A stretch of DNA of 34,717 bases from Actinotalea fermentans ATCC 43279 = JCM 9966 = DSM 3133 (GTDB lineage Bacteria > Actinomycetota > Actinomycetes > Actinomycetales > Cellulomonadaceae), in assembly GCA_000767215.1 (NCBI GenBank), contig AXCX01000011.1, forward strand, positions 1 through 34,717, written 5' to 3'. The notes beneath the pieces are model-generated. The model was not told where the DNA came from and ran no database searches. It worked only from the letters and a program-made list of their open reading frames with translations. A program made the position numbers and the translations under genes. Positions 24,302 through 31,956 of this stretch are shown here, one piece after another. The first letter of the stretch is position 1; every line of letters begins with the position of its first letter.

Positions 24302-25078
24302 TCAGGCGACCCCCGCGGCCTCCGCCTCGAGCCGGCGGCGGTCCAGCAGGGCCGTCCACCGGCGTCCGGAGTTGATGACGCCCTCCTTCTTCCAGCGGCT
24401 CATCACCCGCGACACCGACTCCGGCGTCGACCGGGCGAGGCCGGCGAGGTCCGCGCGCGACAGCGGGACCTCCAGCAGCACGCCGTCGGCGCCGCGGTCT
24501 TCACCGAGCTTGTCCGCCAGGCGCAGCAGCGCCGTCGCGACCCGCTGCGGGACCGTGTCCGTCGTCTGGCCGCCGATGTCGGCGTGGGCCCGGGCCAGGC
24601 GCGCCGCGACGTCGTCGAGCACCCGCAGCCCGACGCGCGGGTAGGTGGCCAGGACCTCCCGGAACGCGTCCTGGTCGATGCGCAGCGCACACGTGGCGAC
24701 CAGCGCGGACGCCGACTGCAGGTGGTACGGCTCCCCCAGCGTCCCCATCGCCCCGAACAGCTCCCCCGGCACGAGGATGTCGGTCACCGTCTCCGTCCCG
24801 CCGGCGGTGACCTGGGCGACCTTCACGCTGCCCTCGGCCACGACGTACAGCGCGTCCGCGGGGTCCCCCGCGTGGTAGATGTACCCGTCCGCCGGCACGG
24901 ACATCGTCCGCATGCGCCTGTCGATGACGTCGAGCTCGGCCTCGCTCAGCCCGCGGAAGTAGGGCGCCCGCGCGAGCACGTACATCCGCACCGGGCGCGG
25001 GCACTGGTGCGGCAGCGTCACCTCCCGCAACGGGATGGTGCGCCGCCCCGCTGCCGACGGCGGGCTCGGGTGGCTCAC
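24302..25078 (-). CDS. Crp/Fnr-family transcriptional regulator, FNR-like recognition helix
   Basis: A 258-aa cytoplasmic activator/repressor. It has an N-terminal cyclic-nucleotide-binding-type beta barrel (about 35-150; ADGYIYHAGDPADALYVVAEGSVKV), a dimerisation helix (about 150-168) and a winged HTH (about 175-240). The recognition helix reads ESVSR (220-224), matching the E-x-x-S-R pattern of FNR rather than the R-E-x-x-x-R of CRP, which predicts TTGA-type half sites. Only one cysteine (C26) precedes the barrel and one more (C130) lies within it, so an FNR-like four-cysteine iron-sulfur cluster is unlikely; the effector is unknown. It is divergent from the HMA/P-type ATPase operon, and a suitable dyad lies between them. 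A role in metal or redox control is inferred. Confidence 0.9.
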   Translation of the reverse strand: MSHPSPPSAAGRRTIPLREVTLPHQCPRPVRMYVLARAPYFRGLSEAELDVIDRRMRTMSVPADGYIYHAGDPADALYVVAEGSVKVAQVTAGGTETVTDILVPGELFGAMGTLGEPYHLQSASALVATCALRIDQDAFREVLATYPRVGLRVLDDVAARLARAHADIGGQTTDTVPQRVATALLRLADKLGEDRGADGVLLEVPLSRADLAGLARSTPESVSRVMSRWKKEGVINSGRRWTALLDRRRLEAEAAGVA

Positions 25079-25127
25079 GCCGCCAGAGTAGCCCGACGCG
25101 CGGGCGTCGTCGCAGGTCAGCGACCTT

Positions 25128-25157
25128 GCGGCAGATTGACGGCCGTCATGTTGCCGC
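25128..25157. promoter_or_regulatory. Crp/Fnr-type operator between divergent genes
   Basis: The core TGACGGCCGTCA (25137-25148) is a perfect 12-bp palindrome within TTGACGGCCGTCAT. It sits inside a 30-bp dyad with 15-nt arms (25128-25142 and 25143-25157) matching at 12 of 15 positions. TTGAC-N4-GTCAT fits an FNR-type recognition helix. It lies 50 bp from the regulator's start codon and 70 bp from the metallochaperone's. Confidence 0.75.
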
Positions 25158-25171
25158 GCGGGGACCCCTCG

Positions 25172-25177
25172 TACGTT
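25172..25177 (+). promoter_or_regulatory. Candidate class II promoter -10 of the metal operon
   Basis: TACGTT gives a predicted start at 25184. The centre of the dyad (between 25142 and 25143) is then at exactly -41.5, the canonical site for class II activation by Crp/Fnr proteins. No separate -35 is needed or seen. Confidence 0.45.
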
Positions 25178-25227
25178 CGACGCAGACCCGAGGGAACCCC
25201 CCGACGACCGGACGAAGGACGTGCACC

Positions 25228-25464
25228 ATGACCGCGACCCCCGCCATCACCCACTCGGTCTTCCGCGCCGAGGGCTTCAGCTGCCCCTCGTGCGTCACCA
25301 AGATCGAGAAGCAGGTCGGCCGCCTGCCCGGCGTGCAGGACGTCGCCGTGAAGTTCGCCTCCGGCCGCGTCGAGGTCGACCACGACGCCACCCTGGTCAC
25401 GACCGACGACATCGTCGCCGCCATCGGCAAGGCCGGCTATCAGGCCACCCACTCGGCGTTCTGA
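25228..25464 (+). CDS. HMA-domain metallochaperone (CopZ-like)
   Basis: A 78-aa cytoplasmic protein consisting of a single heavy-metal-associated ferredoxin-like domain. The metal site is GFSCPSC (CxxC at about residues 19-22), followed by KIEKQVGRLPGVQDVAVKF and a C-terminal KAGY loop typical of the fold. It binds Cu(I) or another soft metal and passes it to an ATPase. The ATG at 25228 has AAGGA 8 nt upstream. It is the first gene of an operon with the P-type ATPase, which has no N-terminal metal-binding domain of its own, so this protein probably supplies that function in trans. Confidence 0.92.
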   Translation: MTATPAITHSVFRAEGFSCPSCVTKIEKQVGRLPGVQDVAVKFASGRVEVDHDATLVTTDDIVAAIGKAGYQATHSAF

Positions 25465-25474
25465 GGAGCGGGCC

Positions 25475-27460
25475 GTGAACCACCGACGCCACCTCCGCAG
25501 CCCGTGGGCGATCCCCGCCGGCGCGGCGCTGCTCGTCGCCGGCGCCGCCGCGCTCTCGTTCGCGGCGGGCGCCAACCCGTTCACGGGAGGCCACGAGGCC
25601 GGCGGGGCCGCCGACGGCGCGGGACTGCTCCGCGCGTCCGACGGCGCCATGGCGGCCGCCGCCGTGCTGGCCGGGTACCGCATCGTCGTCCGGGCGGTGC
25701 GGTCCCTGGCCCTGCGGATGGTGTCGATCGAGCTGCTGGTGTCGATCGCGACCATCGGCGCCCTGGTCATCGGCGAGTACTGGGAGGCCGCCGCGGTGAC
25801 CGTCCTGTTCGCCGTCGGGCACGCGCTCGAGGCCGCCACGGTCAACAGGACCCGGTCCGCGCTCGCCGAGCTCGTCGCCGTGGCGCCGGACACCGCGATC
25901 GTGCTGCGGGACGGCGCCCAGGTCGAGGTCGCCGCCGCGGCCGTCGCCATCGGCGAGACGGTGCTCGTGAAGAACGGCGCCAAGGTGCCCGTCGACGGCG
26001 TCGTCGTCGGTGGGACGGGCGCGCTCGACGAGGCGTCCATCACCGGGGAGTCCATCCCGGTGGAGAAGGTGGCGGGCGACCGCGTCTTCGCCGGCACCGT
26101 CTCGGCGGGCGGGTTCCTCCAGGTGCGCGCCACCGGCGTCGGCGCCGACACGACCCTCGCCCGGATCATCCACCGCGTGGAGGAGGCGCAGGACGCCCGG
26201 GCCCGCACGCAGACGTTCCTGGAGCGGTTCTCCCGTTGGTACACCCCGGGGATCATCGCGCTCGCCCTGGTCACGGGCCTGCTCACCCGCGACGTGGTGC
26301 TGGCGCTGACCCTGCTGGTCATCGGCTGCCCGGGCGCCCTGGTGATCTCGATCCCGGTGGCGATCGTCGCCGGCATCGGGCGCGGCGCCAAGGACGGCAT
26401 CCTCATCAAGGGCGGGGAGTACCTGGAGACGTCGGCGCGGATCTCCGCCGTCGCCCTCGACAAGACCGGCACGCTCACGCAGGGCCGGCCGCAGCTGACC
26501 GACGTCGTCGCGCTGGATCCTGCGCTCACACAGGCCGACGTGCTGGGCTGGGCCGCGCGCGCCGAGGCCGGCTCCGAGCACCCGCTCGCCCGGCCGATCG
26601 TCGACGCCGCCGCCGCCGAGGGGCTGGCCGTCGTCGGCCTGCCCACCCACACCGAGCCCGTGCCGGGCAAGGGGATCATCGCCACCCTCGACGGCCGTCG
26701 GGTCAGCGTGGGCAACCTGCCGATGCTGTCCGCGGAGGGCATCGCCGACGACGGCGCGGCCACGGTGGTCGACCGGCTCGCCGCGGCCGGCCGCACGCCG
26801 ATGGTGGTCACGCTCGACGGCCGGGTGATCGGCGTGGTCGCCGTGGCCGACCGCGTCCGGCCCGACGCCCGGGAGATGGTCGACCGGCTGCACGCGGCCG
26901 GCGTGCGCAGGGTGGTCATGCTCACCGGCGACGCGCGGGCGGTCGCCGAGGCCGTCGCCGCACAGGTCGGCGTCGACGACGTCCGTGCCCAGCTGCTGCC
27001 CGAGGACAAGCTGGCCGCGGTGGCCGAGCTGCGGGCCGCCGGGCACGTCGTCGCGATGGTCGGCGACGGGGTGAACGACGCCCCGGCGCTCGCCGCCGCC
27101 GACATCGGCGTGGCGATGGGCGCCGCCGGCACCGCGGTGGCGATCGAGACGGCCGACATCGCGCTCATGCGCGACGACCTGCGCTCGCTCCCGCAGGCCG
27201 TGTCGCTGGCCCGGCGGACCGTGCGCGTCATGCGGCAGAACATCGCGATCGCGCTGCTCACCGTCCTGGTCCTGCTCGCCGGGGTCTTCGCCGGAGGTGT
27301 CACGATGGCGATCGGCATGCTCGTGCACGAGGCGTCGGTGCTGGTGGTGATCGCGAACGCGATGCGCCTGCTGCGACGTCGCGCCGAGGTGGGCCGTCCC
27401 GGCGGCCGGCCCGACGCCGTCGAACCGCTGTCCGTGCCCGCCGCGGCGCCCACCGCCTGA
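25475..27460 (+). CDS. Heavy-metal-translocating P1B-type ATPase with CPG motif
   Basis: A 661-aa membrane metal pump. Motifs: actuator TGES (190-193), CPG (285-287) in the sixth membrane helix, phosphorylation DKTGT (329-333), SEHP (367-370) of the nucleotide domain, and GDGVND (530-535). The ion motif in most P1B pumps is CPC, SPC or CPH; CPG removes the third ligand. The last helices contain MLVHEASVLVVIANAMRLL, close to the HEG(S/G)T motif of the P1B-4 group (Co, Fe, Zn exporters), so specificity cannot be named. There is no N-terminal HMA domain; the separate gene upstream provides one. GTG 25475 has GAGGAG 6 nt before it. It is an operon with the chaperone and the oxidoreductase. Confidence 0.93.
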   Translation: MNHRRHLRSPWAIPAGAALLVAGAAALSFAAGANPFTGGHEAGGAADGAGLLRASDGAMAAAAVLAGYRIVVRAVRSLALRMVSIELLVSIATIGALVIGEYWEAAAVTVLFAVGHALEAATVNRTRSALAELVAVAPDTAIVLRDGAQVEVAAAAVAIGETVLVKNGAKVPVDGVVVGGTGALDEASITGESIPVEKVAGDRVFAGTVSAGGFLQVRATGVGADTTLARIIHRVEEAQDARARTQTFLERFSRWYTPGIIALALVTGLLTRDVVLALTLLVIGCPGALVISIPVAIVAGIGRGAKDGILIKGGEYLETSARISAVALDKTGTLTQGRPQLTDVVALDPALTQADVLGWAARAEAGSEHPLARPIVDAAAAEGLAVVGLPTHTEPVPGKGIIATLDGRRVSVGNLPMLSAEGIADDGAATVVDRLAAAGRTPMVVTLDGRVIGVVAVADRVRPDAREMVDRLHAAGVRRVVMLTGDARAVAEAVAAQVGVDDVRAQLLPEDKLAAVAELRAAGHVVAMVGDGVNDAPALAAADIGVAMGAAGTAVAIETADIALMRDDLRSLPQAVSLARRTVRVMRQNIAIALLTVLVLLAGVFAGGVTMAIGMLVHEASVLVVIANAMRLLRRRAEVGRPGGRPDAVEPLSVPAAAPTA

Positions 27461-27475
27461 ACCGGAAGGAACGCC

Positions 27476-28381
27476 ATGTCCAAGGTCTTCGTCTTCACCG
27501 CCTTCGGCGGACCGGAGCACCAGCAGCTCACCGAGCGCGCGGCTCCGGTGCCGGGTCCGGGAGAGATCGCGATCGCCGTCCGCGCCGCGGGCGTGAACCC
27601 GGCCGACTGGAAGCGGCGCCGGGGTGCGTTCGGGACCGACGGCGCGCTGCCGGTCGCGATGGGCCTCGAGGCGGCGGGCGTGGTGACGGCCGTCGGCGAG
27701 GGCGTCGAGGGGTTCGCCGTGGGAGACGAGGTGCTCGGCACCCCGGCTCGCGGGCTCGGCGCGTTCGCCGAGCACACGGTGCTCGACGCCGCGGCGAGCG
27801 TCGCCAAGCCCGCGGACGTGCCGTTCACGGACGCCGCGACGATCCCCGTGGCCGCCACGACGGCCTACGACCTGACCCACCAGGTGGAGATCGAGCCGGG
27901 CCAGACGCTGCTGGTCCTCGGCGCCGGGGGCGGCGTCGGGCTCATGGCGCTGCAGATCGCGAAGGTGCACAGGTTCCAGGCGGTCGGGGTCGCGTCGGAT
28001 GCCAAGCGCGAGCTCGTCGAGTCCACCGGGGCGACGTTCGTGGCCTCCGGGCCGGGCGCCGCGGACCGCGTCCGCGCGGTCGCGCCGGACGGGATCGACC
28101 TGCTCGCCGACCTCGTCGGCGGAGACGCCCTGCGCGCCCTGGCGCCGTTGCTGAAGGACCCGAGCCACCTCGTCTCGGCGGCGGACCCGGCGACGGCCCG
28201 GGAGCTCGGCGGCTCCGGGCGGGTCCGCACGGAAGGCGTCCTGGAGAAGATCACCGGCGTGGTCGGCTACGGGCTGGTCAGCCCGAACGTCGTCGCGACC
28301 TACCCGCTCGACCGCGCCGCGGAAGCGCTGGCCCTGGTCGAGTCTGGCCACAGCGCCGGCAAGGTCGTGATCGTGCCCTGA
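27476..28381 (+). CDS. NADP-dependent oxidoreductase, quinone reductase-like MDR family
   Basis: A 301-aa cytosolic medium-chain reductase of the zinc-free quinone-oxidoreductase group. It has a GroES-like N-terminal domain (APVPGPGEIAIAVRAAGVNPADWKRRRG) and a Rossmann NADP-binding domain with LLVLGAGGGVGLMALQIAK (about 140-160), then ATFVASG and a C-terminal segment for substrate binding. No catalytic zinc cysteines are present. It probably reduces quinones or enones with NADPH. Its ATG is 15 nt after the ATPase stop with GGAAGGA upstream, so it belongs to the metal operon and may handle redox stress from metal overload. That link is inference from position. Confidence 0.88.
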   Translation: MSKVFVFTAFGGPEHQQLTERAAPVPGPGEIAIAVRAAGVNPADWKRRRGAFGTDGALPVAMGLEAAGVVTAVGEGVEGFAVGDEVLGTPARGLGAFAEHTVLDAAASVAKPADVPFTDAATIPVAATTAYDLTHQVEIEPGQTLLVLGAGGGVGLMALQIAKVHRFQAVGVASDAKRELVESTGATFVASGPGAADRVRAVAPDGIDLLADLVGGDALRALAPLLKDPSHLVSAADPATARELGGSGRVRTEGVLEKITGVVGYGLVSPNVVATYPLDRAAEALALVESGHSAGKVVIVP

Positions 28382-28393
28382 CCGCGGGTGCGG

Positions 28394-29188
28394 TCACTCG
28401 GGGAGGGCGAGGCCGCTCAACCACGCCTGCCAGGCCGGCTCCTCGCGCCGGACGTAGTCCGCGGCGTCGGGCGCGAAGAGGTACGCGCTGACGAAGGCCA
28501 TGGCCTCGGCGTCGCCCATGGCGTGCACGGTCGCCTGCAGGAGGCCGGGCACCGGGCCCATCAGGCGGACGAGCGCGTCGCGCTCTCCGATCCGCTCCAC
28601 GACGCCCGTCGTACCTCGCAGCTTCACCGGTGCACCCTGCGCGCCCAGGGAGAGCTCCTCGCGCACTGCCGACCAGAGCTGCTCAGCGGTGACCGAGTGC
28701 GTGGCGACCGCCTCCATCGTTGTTGCCCGCTGGCCGACGAAGTGCGCCAGGTAGAGCCGCAGCTTGTCGAACTGGGGCACCCAGCTGGCACCCATGTCGT
28801 CCCACCACTCCGCCTCCCAGGAGGCACCGGTCCCGAACCCGCTGCTGGTCACCCGCACCACGCAGGTGCCGCCGGACTGCGCCTCGACGACGAACTCCGA
28901 GGTCAGAGGGCTGAGCGCGTCCGCGTCCTGGCCCATGAGGGCCGCCCAGTCCTCCTGGTAGACGAGGCGATGCGGAGGCTCCCAGGCGGTGACGTGCCCG
29001 TCCGAGCCCATGTCGGGCCCCATGGAGAAGTGCAGGGCGCCGCCCTCGCGCTCCTCCAGCTCGGCGGGCAGGAACCAGGCGCTCATGCCTGCCGCCGTGG
29101 CGAGGGCCTGCCACACCTGCTCGGGCGTTCCCGGGACCTCGACGGCGAACTCGAGCCGGTACGGGACGGACGGGGTCGTCGTGCTCAT
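28394..29188 (-). CDS. SRPBCC/AHSA1-domain protein
   Basis: A 264-aa protein with an SRPBCC (START-like, activator of Hsp90 ATPase type) lipid-binding fold. It opens with VPYRLEFAVEVPGTPEQVWQALATAAGMSAWFLPAELEE and contains GPDMGSDGHVTAWEPPHRLVYQEDW, both typical. A second part (about 160-264) is helical, so the protein may hold two related halves. Its ATG overlaps the stop of the ArsR-type regulator by 4 nt (29185-29188). Pairing of an ArsR-type HTH with an SRPBCC protein is frequent in actinobacteria; the ligand is unknown. It converges with the oxidoreductase gene 12 bp away. Confidence 0.85.
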   Translation of the reverse strand: MSTTTPSVPYRLEFAVEVPGTPEQVWQALATAAGMSAWFLPAELEEREGGALHFSMGPDMGSDGHVTAWEPPHRLVYQEDWAALMGQDADALSPLTSEFVVEAQSGGTCVVRVTSSGFGTGASWEAEWWDDMGASWVPQFDKLRLYLAHFVGQRATTMEAVATHSVTAEQLWSAVREELSLGAQGAPVKLRGTTGVVERIGERDALVRLMGPVPGLLQATVHAMGDAEAMAFVSAYLFAPDAADYVRREEPAWQAWLSGLALPE

Positions 29189-29763
29189 GCGCTCTCCTCG
29201 GGTCGGGGGTGGGCGGCGACGACGAGCCGGTACGGCTCGCCGTCGTCGTGGTGGTAGCGGGCGGCAAGATCCAGCACAGCGGCCGTCGCCTCCTCGGCAA
29301 AGGCCGCGCGGTCGGCGGCCGACCGGAAGCCGATGACGGTGTCGACGGTGAAGGTGGGCACGCGCTCCCCCGGTTCGGCCGCCCGCCGGACCAGCGCACC
29401 GACCTCACGGACGAGCCGGCCGGCGAGGGCGACGAGGTACCCGGCAGAGAGCCGGTCGGCCTGGTGGCCCGGGTCCGCGCACGCCGCGCTGATCGCGGCC
29501 GGCGAGACCACGTAGGAGGCCGCCGACGCGCGGACGACCCGTTCCGTGAGCCCGCCGTGCCGGCGCTCCTCGGAGAGCTCGACCAGGCCGTGCGCCTCGA
29601 GCATCCGCAGGTGGTAGTTGACCTTCTGGCGCGGGAGCCCGACCCGCGCGGCGAGCGTCGCCGCGGACGCCGGGACGCCCAGCTCGCCCAGGAGCCGGGA
29701 CCGGATGGGGTCGAGCGCGACCGCGGCCGCGGCCGGGCTCTCGATGACGTCGACGTCCTGCAT
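29185..29763 (-). CDS. ArsR-type winged-helix regulator
   Basis: A 192-aa DNA-binding protein. The HTH is near the N-terminus (about 18-70: SRLLGELGVPASAATLAARVGLPRQKVNYHLRMLEAHGLVEL), as in ArsR/GntR-type winged helices. It carries no cysteine pair typical of metal-sensing ArsR proteins, so a small organic ligand is more likely. The C-terminal half is helical. It starts at ATG 29763 with GAGGG just upstream, and a perfect 10-bp-arm palindrome lies 14 bp before it. It is coupled to the SRPBCC gene. Autoregulation is strongly suggested by the palindrome; the signal is unknown. Confidence 0.87.
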   Translation of the reverse strand: MQDVDVIESPAAAAVALDPIRSRLLGELGVPASAATLAARVGLPRQKVNYHLRMLEAHGLVELSEERRHGGLTERVVRASAASYVVSPAAISAACADPGHQADRLSAGYLVALAGRLVREVGALVRRAAEPGERVPTFTVDTVIGFRSAADRAAFAEEATAAVLDLAARYHHDDGEPYRLVVAAHPRPEESA

Positions 29764-29776
29764 GCCCTCAGTCCAT

Positions 29777-29800
29777 CCTTGACAAGGATTCTTGTCAAGG
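29777..29800 (-). promoter_or_regulatory. Operator of the ArsR-type regulator
   Basis: Perfect inverted repeat CCTTGACAAG (29777-29786), spacer GATT, CTTGTCAAGG (29791-29800). It ends 13 bp before the regulator's ATG and contains a TTGACA that may be its -35, so binding would block transcription of both coupled genes. Confidence 0.82.
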
Positions 29801-29823
29801 GCCCGGCGACCACCCGGACGCGC

Positions 29824-30633
29824 TCACCCCGCCGGTTCTGCGCCCGCGTCGCCGCCGGTGCCGGGTGCCCTCGTGAGGCGCGCCGCCCGCACCGCGCGTC
29901 GGCGGTCGACCACGACGACGCCGCCGAGCACCGCCAGACCGACGGCCGCGCCGGCAGCCACGTCCGTGACGAAGTGGTAGCCGAGGTAGAGGCGGCTGCC
30001 GGCCACCAGCGCGATGCCGAGCACGGCGACCACGACCCACCACACGAGCGAGCGCACCGCGGGCCGCCGGATCCACAGCAGGTACCCCACGACCAGCAGG
30101 AACGTCGCGGTGCCGACCGTGTGTCCCGAGGGGAACGAGTACGTGGACTCCGAACCCGGCACGGACATGGTGTCCAGCGGTGGCCTCGGCCGCGCCACCA
30201 CCGCCTTGGCCGTCAGAGAGAGCACGGTCGAGGCGACCATCCCGCCGGCCAGGAGGGTCGGCTGCCACCAGGAGCGCGTCACGAGCCCCCAGCCCGCGGC
30301 GGCGACGAGCACGACGACCGGCAGCACGCTCGGCCCGGTGACCAGCGACACGGCCGTGAGCACCGCCGTCACCGGCGCGCCCCGGGCCGCGACGAGCGTG
30401 CGCAGCACCGGACGGTCGGCCTCGGCCAGCCCGTCGCCGTCCGACACCGTGTGCAGGACCGCGAAGAACACCACGACGCCGGTGACGACCAGCACGAGCC
30501 CGATGACGACGGCGGCCCGCGAGTCCGGCTCGCGCAGCTCGCCGCGGCGCGCCCACAGCAGCCCGACCCGGGCGCGTACCCGGACGACGACGTCGCGCAC
30601 GCGGCCGCCCCCGGCGCGCTCCCGTTCGCTCAC
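29824..30633 (-). CDS. PAP2-family membrane phosphatase
   Basis: A 269-aa membrane phosphatase of lipid phosphates or undecaprenyl pyrophosphate. The three catalytic motifs are present: KAVVARPRP (KxxxxxxRP), PSGH and SRLYLGYHFVTD (SRxxxxxHxxxD). The protein has about six membrane segments, with a basic cytoplasmic N-terminus (SERERAGGGRVRDVVVRVRARV). GTG 30633 is the start. Substrate is unknown; recycling of the cell-wall lipid carrier is a common role. It lies between the ArsR operon and a DUF305 gene, with no overlap, so it is probably its own unit. Confidence 0.9.
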   Translation of the reverse strand: MSERERAGGGRVRDVVVRVRARVGLLWARRGELREPDSRAAVVIGLVLVVTGVVVFFAVLHTVSDGDGLAEADRPVLRTLVAARGAPVTAVLTAVSLVTGPSVLPVVVLVAAAGWGLVTRSWWQPTLLAGGMVASTVLSLTAKAVVARPRPPLDTMSVPGSESTYSFPSGHTVGTATFLLVVGYLLWIRRPAVRSLVWWVVVAVLGIALVAGSRLYLGYHFVTDVAAGAAVGLAVLGGVVVVDRRRAVRAARLTRAPGTGGDAGAEPAG

Positions 30634-30685
30634 CCCCGGATCCTCGCAGCGACGAGGGGACGCGGCGACCGCGCCGCGGCGTCCG

Positions 30686-31261
30686 TCAGTCGCGCGGACA
30701 GGTGCGCAACGAGGTGCCCCGGACGTCCGGGACGGCCCGCGCGGCGGCGTCCGCCGCCGTCGTCGCCGGGCCGTTCGCGCGAATGTCCTTGATCAGCCAG
30801 TCCATCTGCGCGATCTCGCGCTGCTGCGCCTCGATGATCCCGACGGCGAGCCGGCACACGCGGACGTCCTCGATCTGCGCACGCTCGGAACGGGTGATCG
30901 CGAGGGAGTGGTGCGGGATCATCGCGCTCATGAATGCGGTGTCGTCGACCGTCACCTGGCTCCGGTCGAGCGCGATACCGCCCCCCAGCAGCAGGACGCT
31001 CACGGCGACGATGGCGACGTTCGCCTTCGCGTTCTTGTACATGTTCAGCATCCAGCCGAGCATGACCAGGCCCATCGTGCCGCCCATGGTCACGGCCATG
31101 AACACCCGGCTCTGACTGAACCGGACGTCGCTCCACTGCCATGAGCCGACGAACATCACCGCGTACATGACGACGATCGCCGTCAGGATCATCGCGGCGA
31201 ACCGCAGGTACATGCCCGTCATGTGATCACCGCGCTCGCTCGCGCCCTCGCGCCGCGCCAT
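30686..31261 (-). CDS. DUF305 membrane protein
   Basis: A 191-aa protein with three hydrophobic segments (about 17-41, 53-72, 82-100) and a C-terminal DUF305 domain (FMSAMIPHHSLAITRSERAQIEDVRV, then AQQREIAQMDWLI). The MIPHHxxAI and MDWL motifs are hallmarks of this ferritin-like four-helix family, linked in some bacteria to copper handling. Two cysteines lie in the domain (RVCRLA and the C-terminal TCPRD). ATG 31261 is preceded by GGAGGA at 6 nt, which decides it over ATG 31222. Proximity to the metal operon (3 kb) is suggestive but they are not co-transcribed. Confidence 0.87.
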   Translation of the reverse strand: MARREGASERGDHMTGMYLRFAAMILTAIVVMYAVMFVGSWQWSDVRFSQSRVFMAVTMGGTMGLVMLGWMLNMYKNAKANVAIVAVSVLLLGGGIALDRSQVTVDDTAFMSAMIPHHSLAITRSERAQIEDVRVCRLAVGIIEAQQREIAQMDWLIKDIRANGPATTAADAAARAVPDVRGTSLRTCPRD

Positions 31262-31349
31262 CGCTGCTCCTCCCCACGTGGACTCCCGACGCTACGGAGG
31301 AGGTCATACGACTGCACCTCGAGGGGGCCAAGGGCCGGCGTCCGAGCGG

Positions 31350-31757
31350 TCAGCCGACGACGACCCCCAGGACGACAACCGCACCCACCGCGACCATCCC
31401 GCCGGCCAGTACGGCGATACCCGCCGCCGCGCCCGCGCGCAGGCGAGGCACCCTGGTCGCGAGCGTCCGCCCTCCGGCCGTGGCCACGACGAGCCCGAGC
31501 GTGGTGGTGAGCGCGAAGAGCGCAGACGGCGCACCCACCGCGATCGCCACAGGTCGGCCGGTGAAGTCCGTCTCGAACGCCTCGGCGGCGAACCCTGCCG
31601 TGAGGAACAGGACGGAGGCCCACGCCGCGGTCATCGCACACAGCGGCACGATCCACACCCAGCACAGCCGCCGCGCAGACCGAGCGACACCGACGGCCCG
31701 ACGCTCCTGTGCGGAGGCCGCCGAGGACGGTGCGTTCGGTGACGCGCTGGCAGTCAC
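31350..31757 (-). CDS. Small membrane protein of unknown function
   Basis: Not recognised. From GTG 31757 it is 135 aa: a polar Ser/Ala-rich N-terminus (TASASPNAPSSAASAQERR), then three to four hydrophobic segments (CWVWIVPLCAMTAAW, APSALFALTTTLGLVVA, AGIAVLAGGMVAVGAVVVL). A longer reading from 31835 adds an Arg/Cys-rich stretch that looks untranslated. No strong ribosome site is present at either start. It lies 88 nt downstream of nothing conserved and upstream of the DUF305 gene on the same strand. The hydrophobic pattern supports a real gene. Confidence 0.55.
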   Translation of the reverse strand: MTASASPNAPSSAASAQERRAVGVARSARRLCWVWIVPLCAMTAAWASVLFLTAGFAAEAFETDFTGRPVAIAVGAPSALFALTTTLGLVVATAGGRTLATRVPRLRAGAAAGIAVLAGGMVAVGAVVVLGVVVG

Positions 31758-31876
31758 TGCGCGAGTCTGACGCCGTCGCGCAACGCGCGACCCACATCGC
31801 GGCGCACCTGCCCGAGCTCTGCACCATTCCTGCACGAGACATCACCGCGCGCGTCGAACGTCCGCGCTCACAGCGG

Positions 31877-31897
31877 GTGTTCACCCGGGCGAAACAC
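31877..31897. promoter_or_regulatory. Imperfect dyad upstream of the second GGDEF gene
   Basis: GTGTT at 31877-31881 and AACAC at 31893-31897 flank a central CCCGGG, with 3-nt asymmetric gaps. It is centred about 70 bp before the GGDEF ATG and could be a regulator site. No matching regulator is known here. Confidence 0.3.
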
Positions 31898-31956
31898 TCG
31901 CGCGATACTGGACGGGCCCCGCCGCGCCGACGAATCCTCGATCAGGAGGGTCGATC

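Noticed and set aside
25117-27858. A 913-residue minus-strand open frame opposite the P-type ATPase, and a 984-residue one at 25397-28351
   Set aside because: Both are shadows of GC-rich genes: their Ser/Thr/Ala or Arg/Gly/His-rich content has no domain, while the plus strand carries full P-type ATPase motifs.
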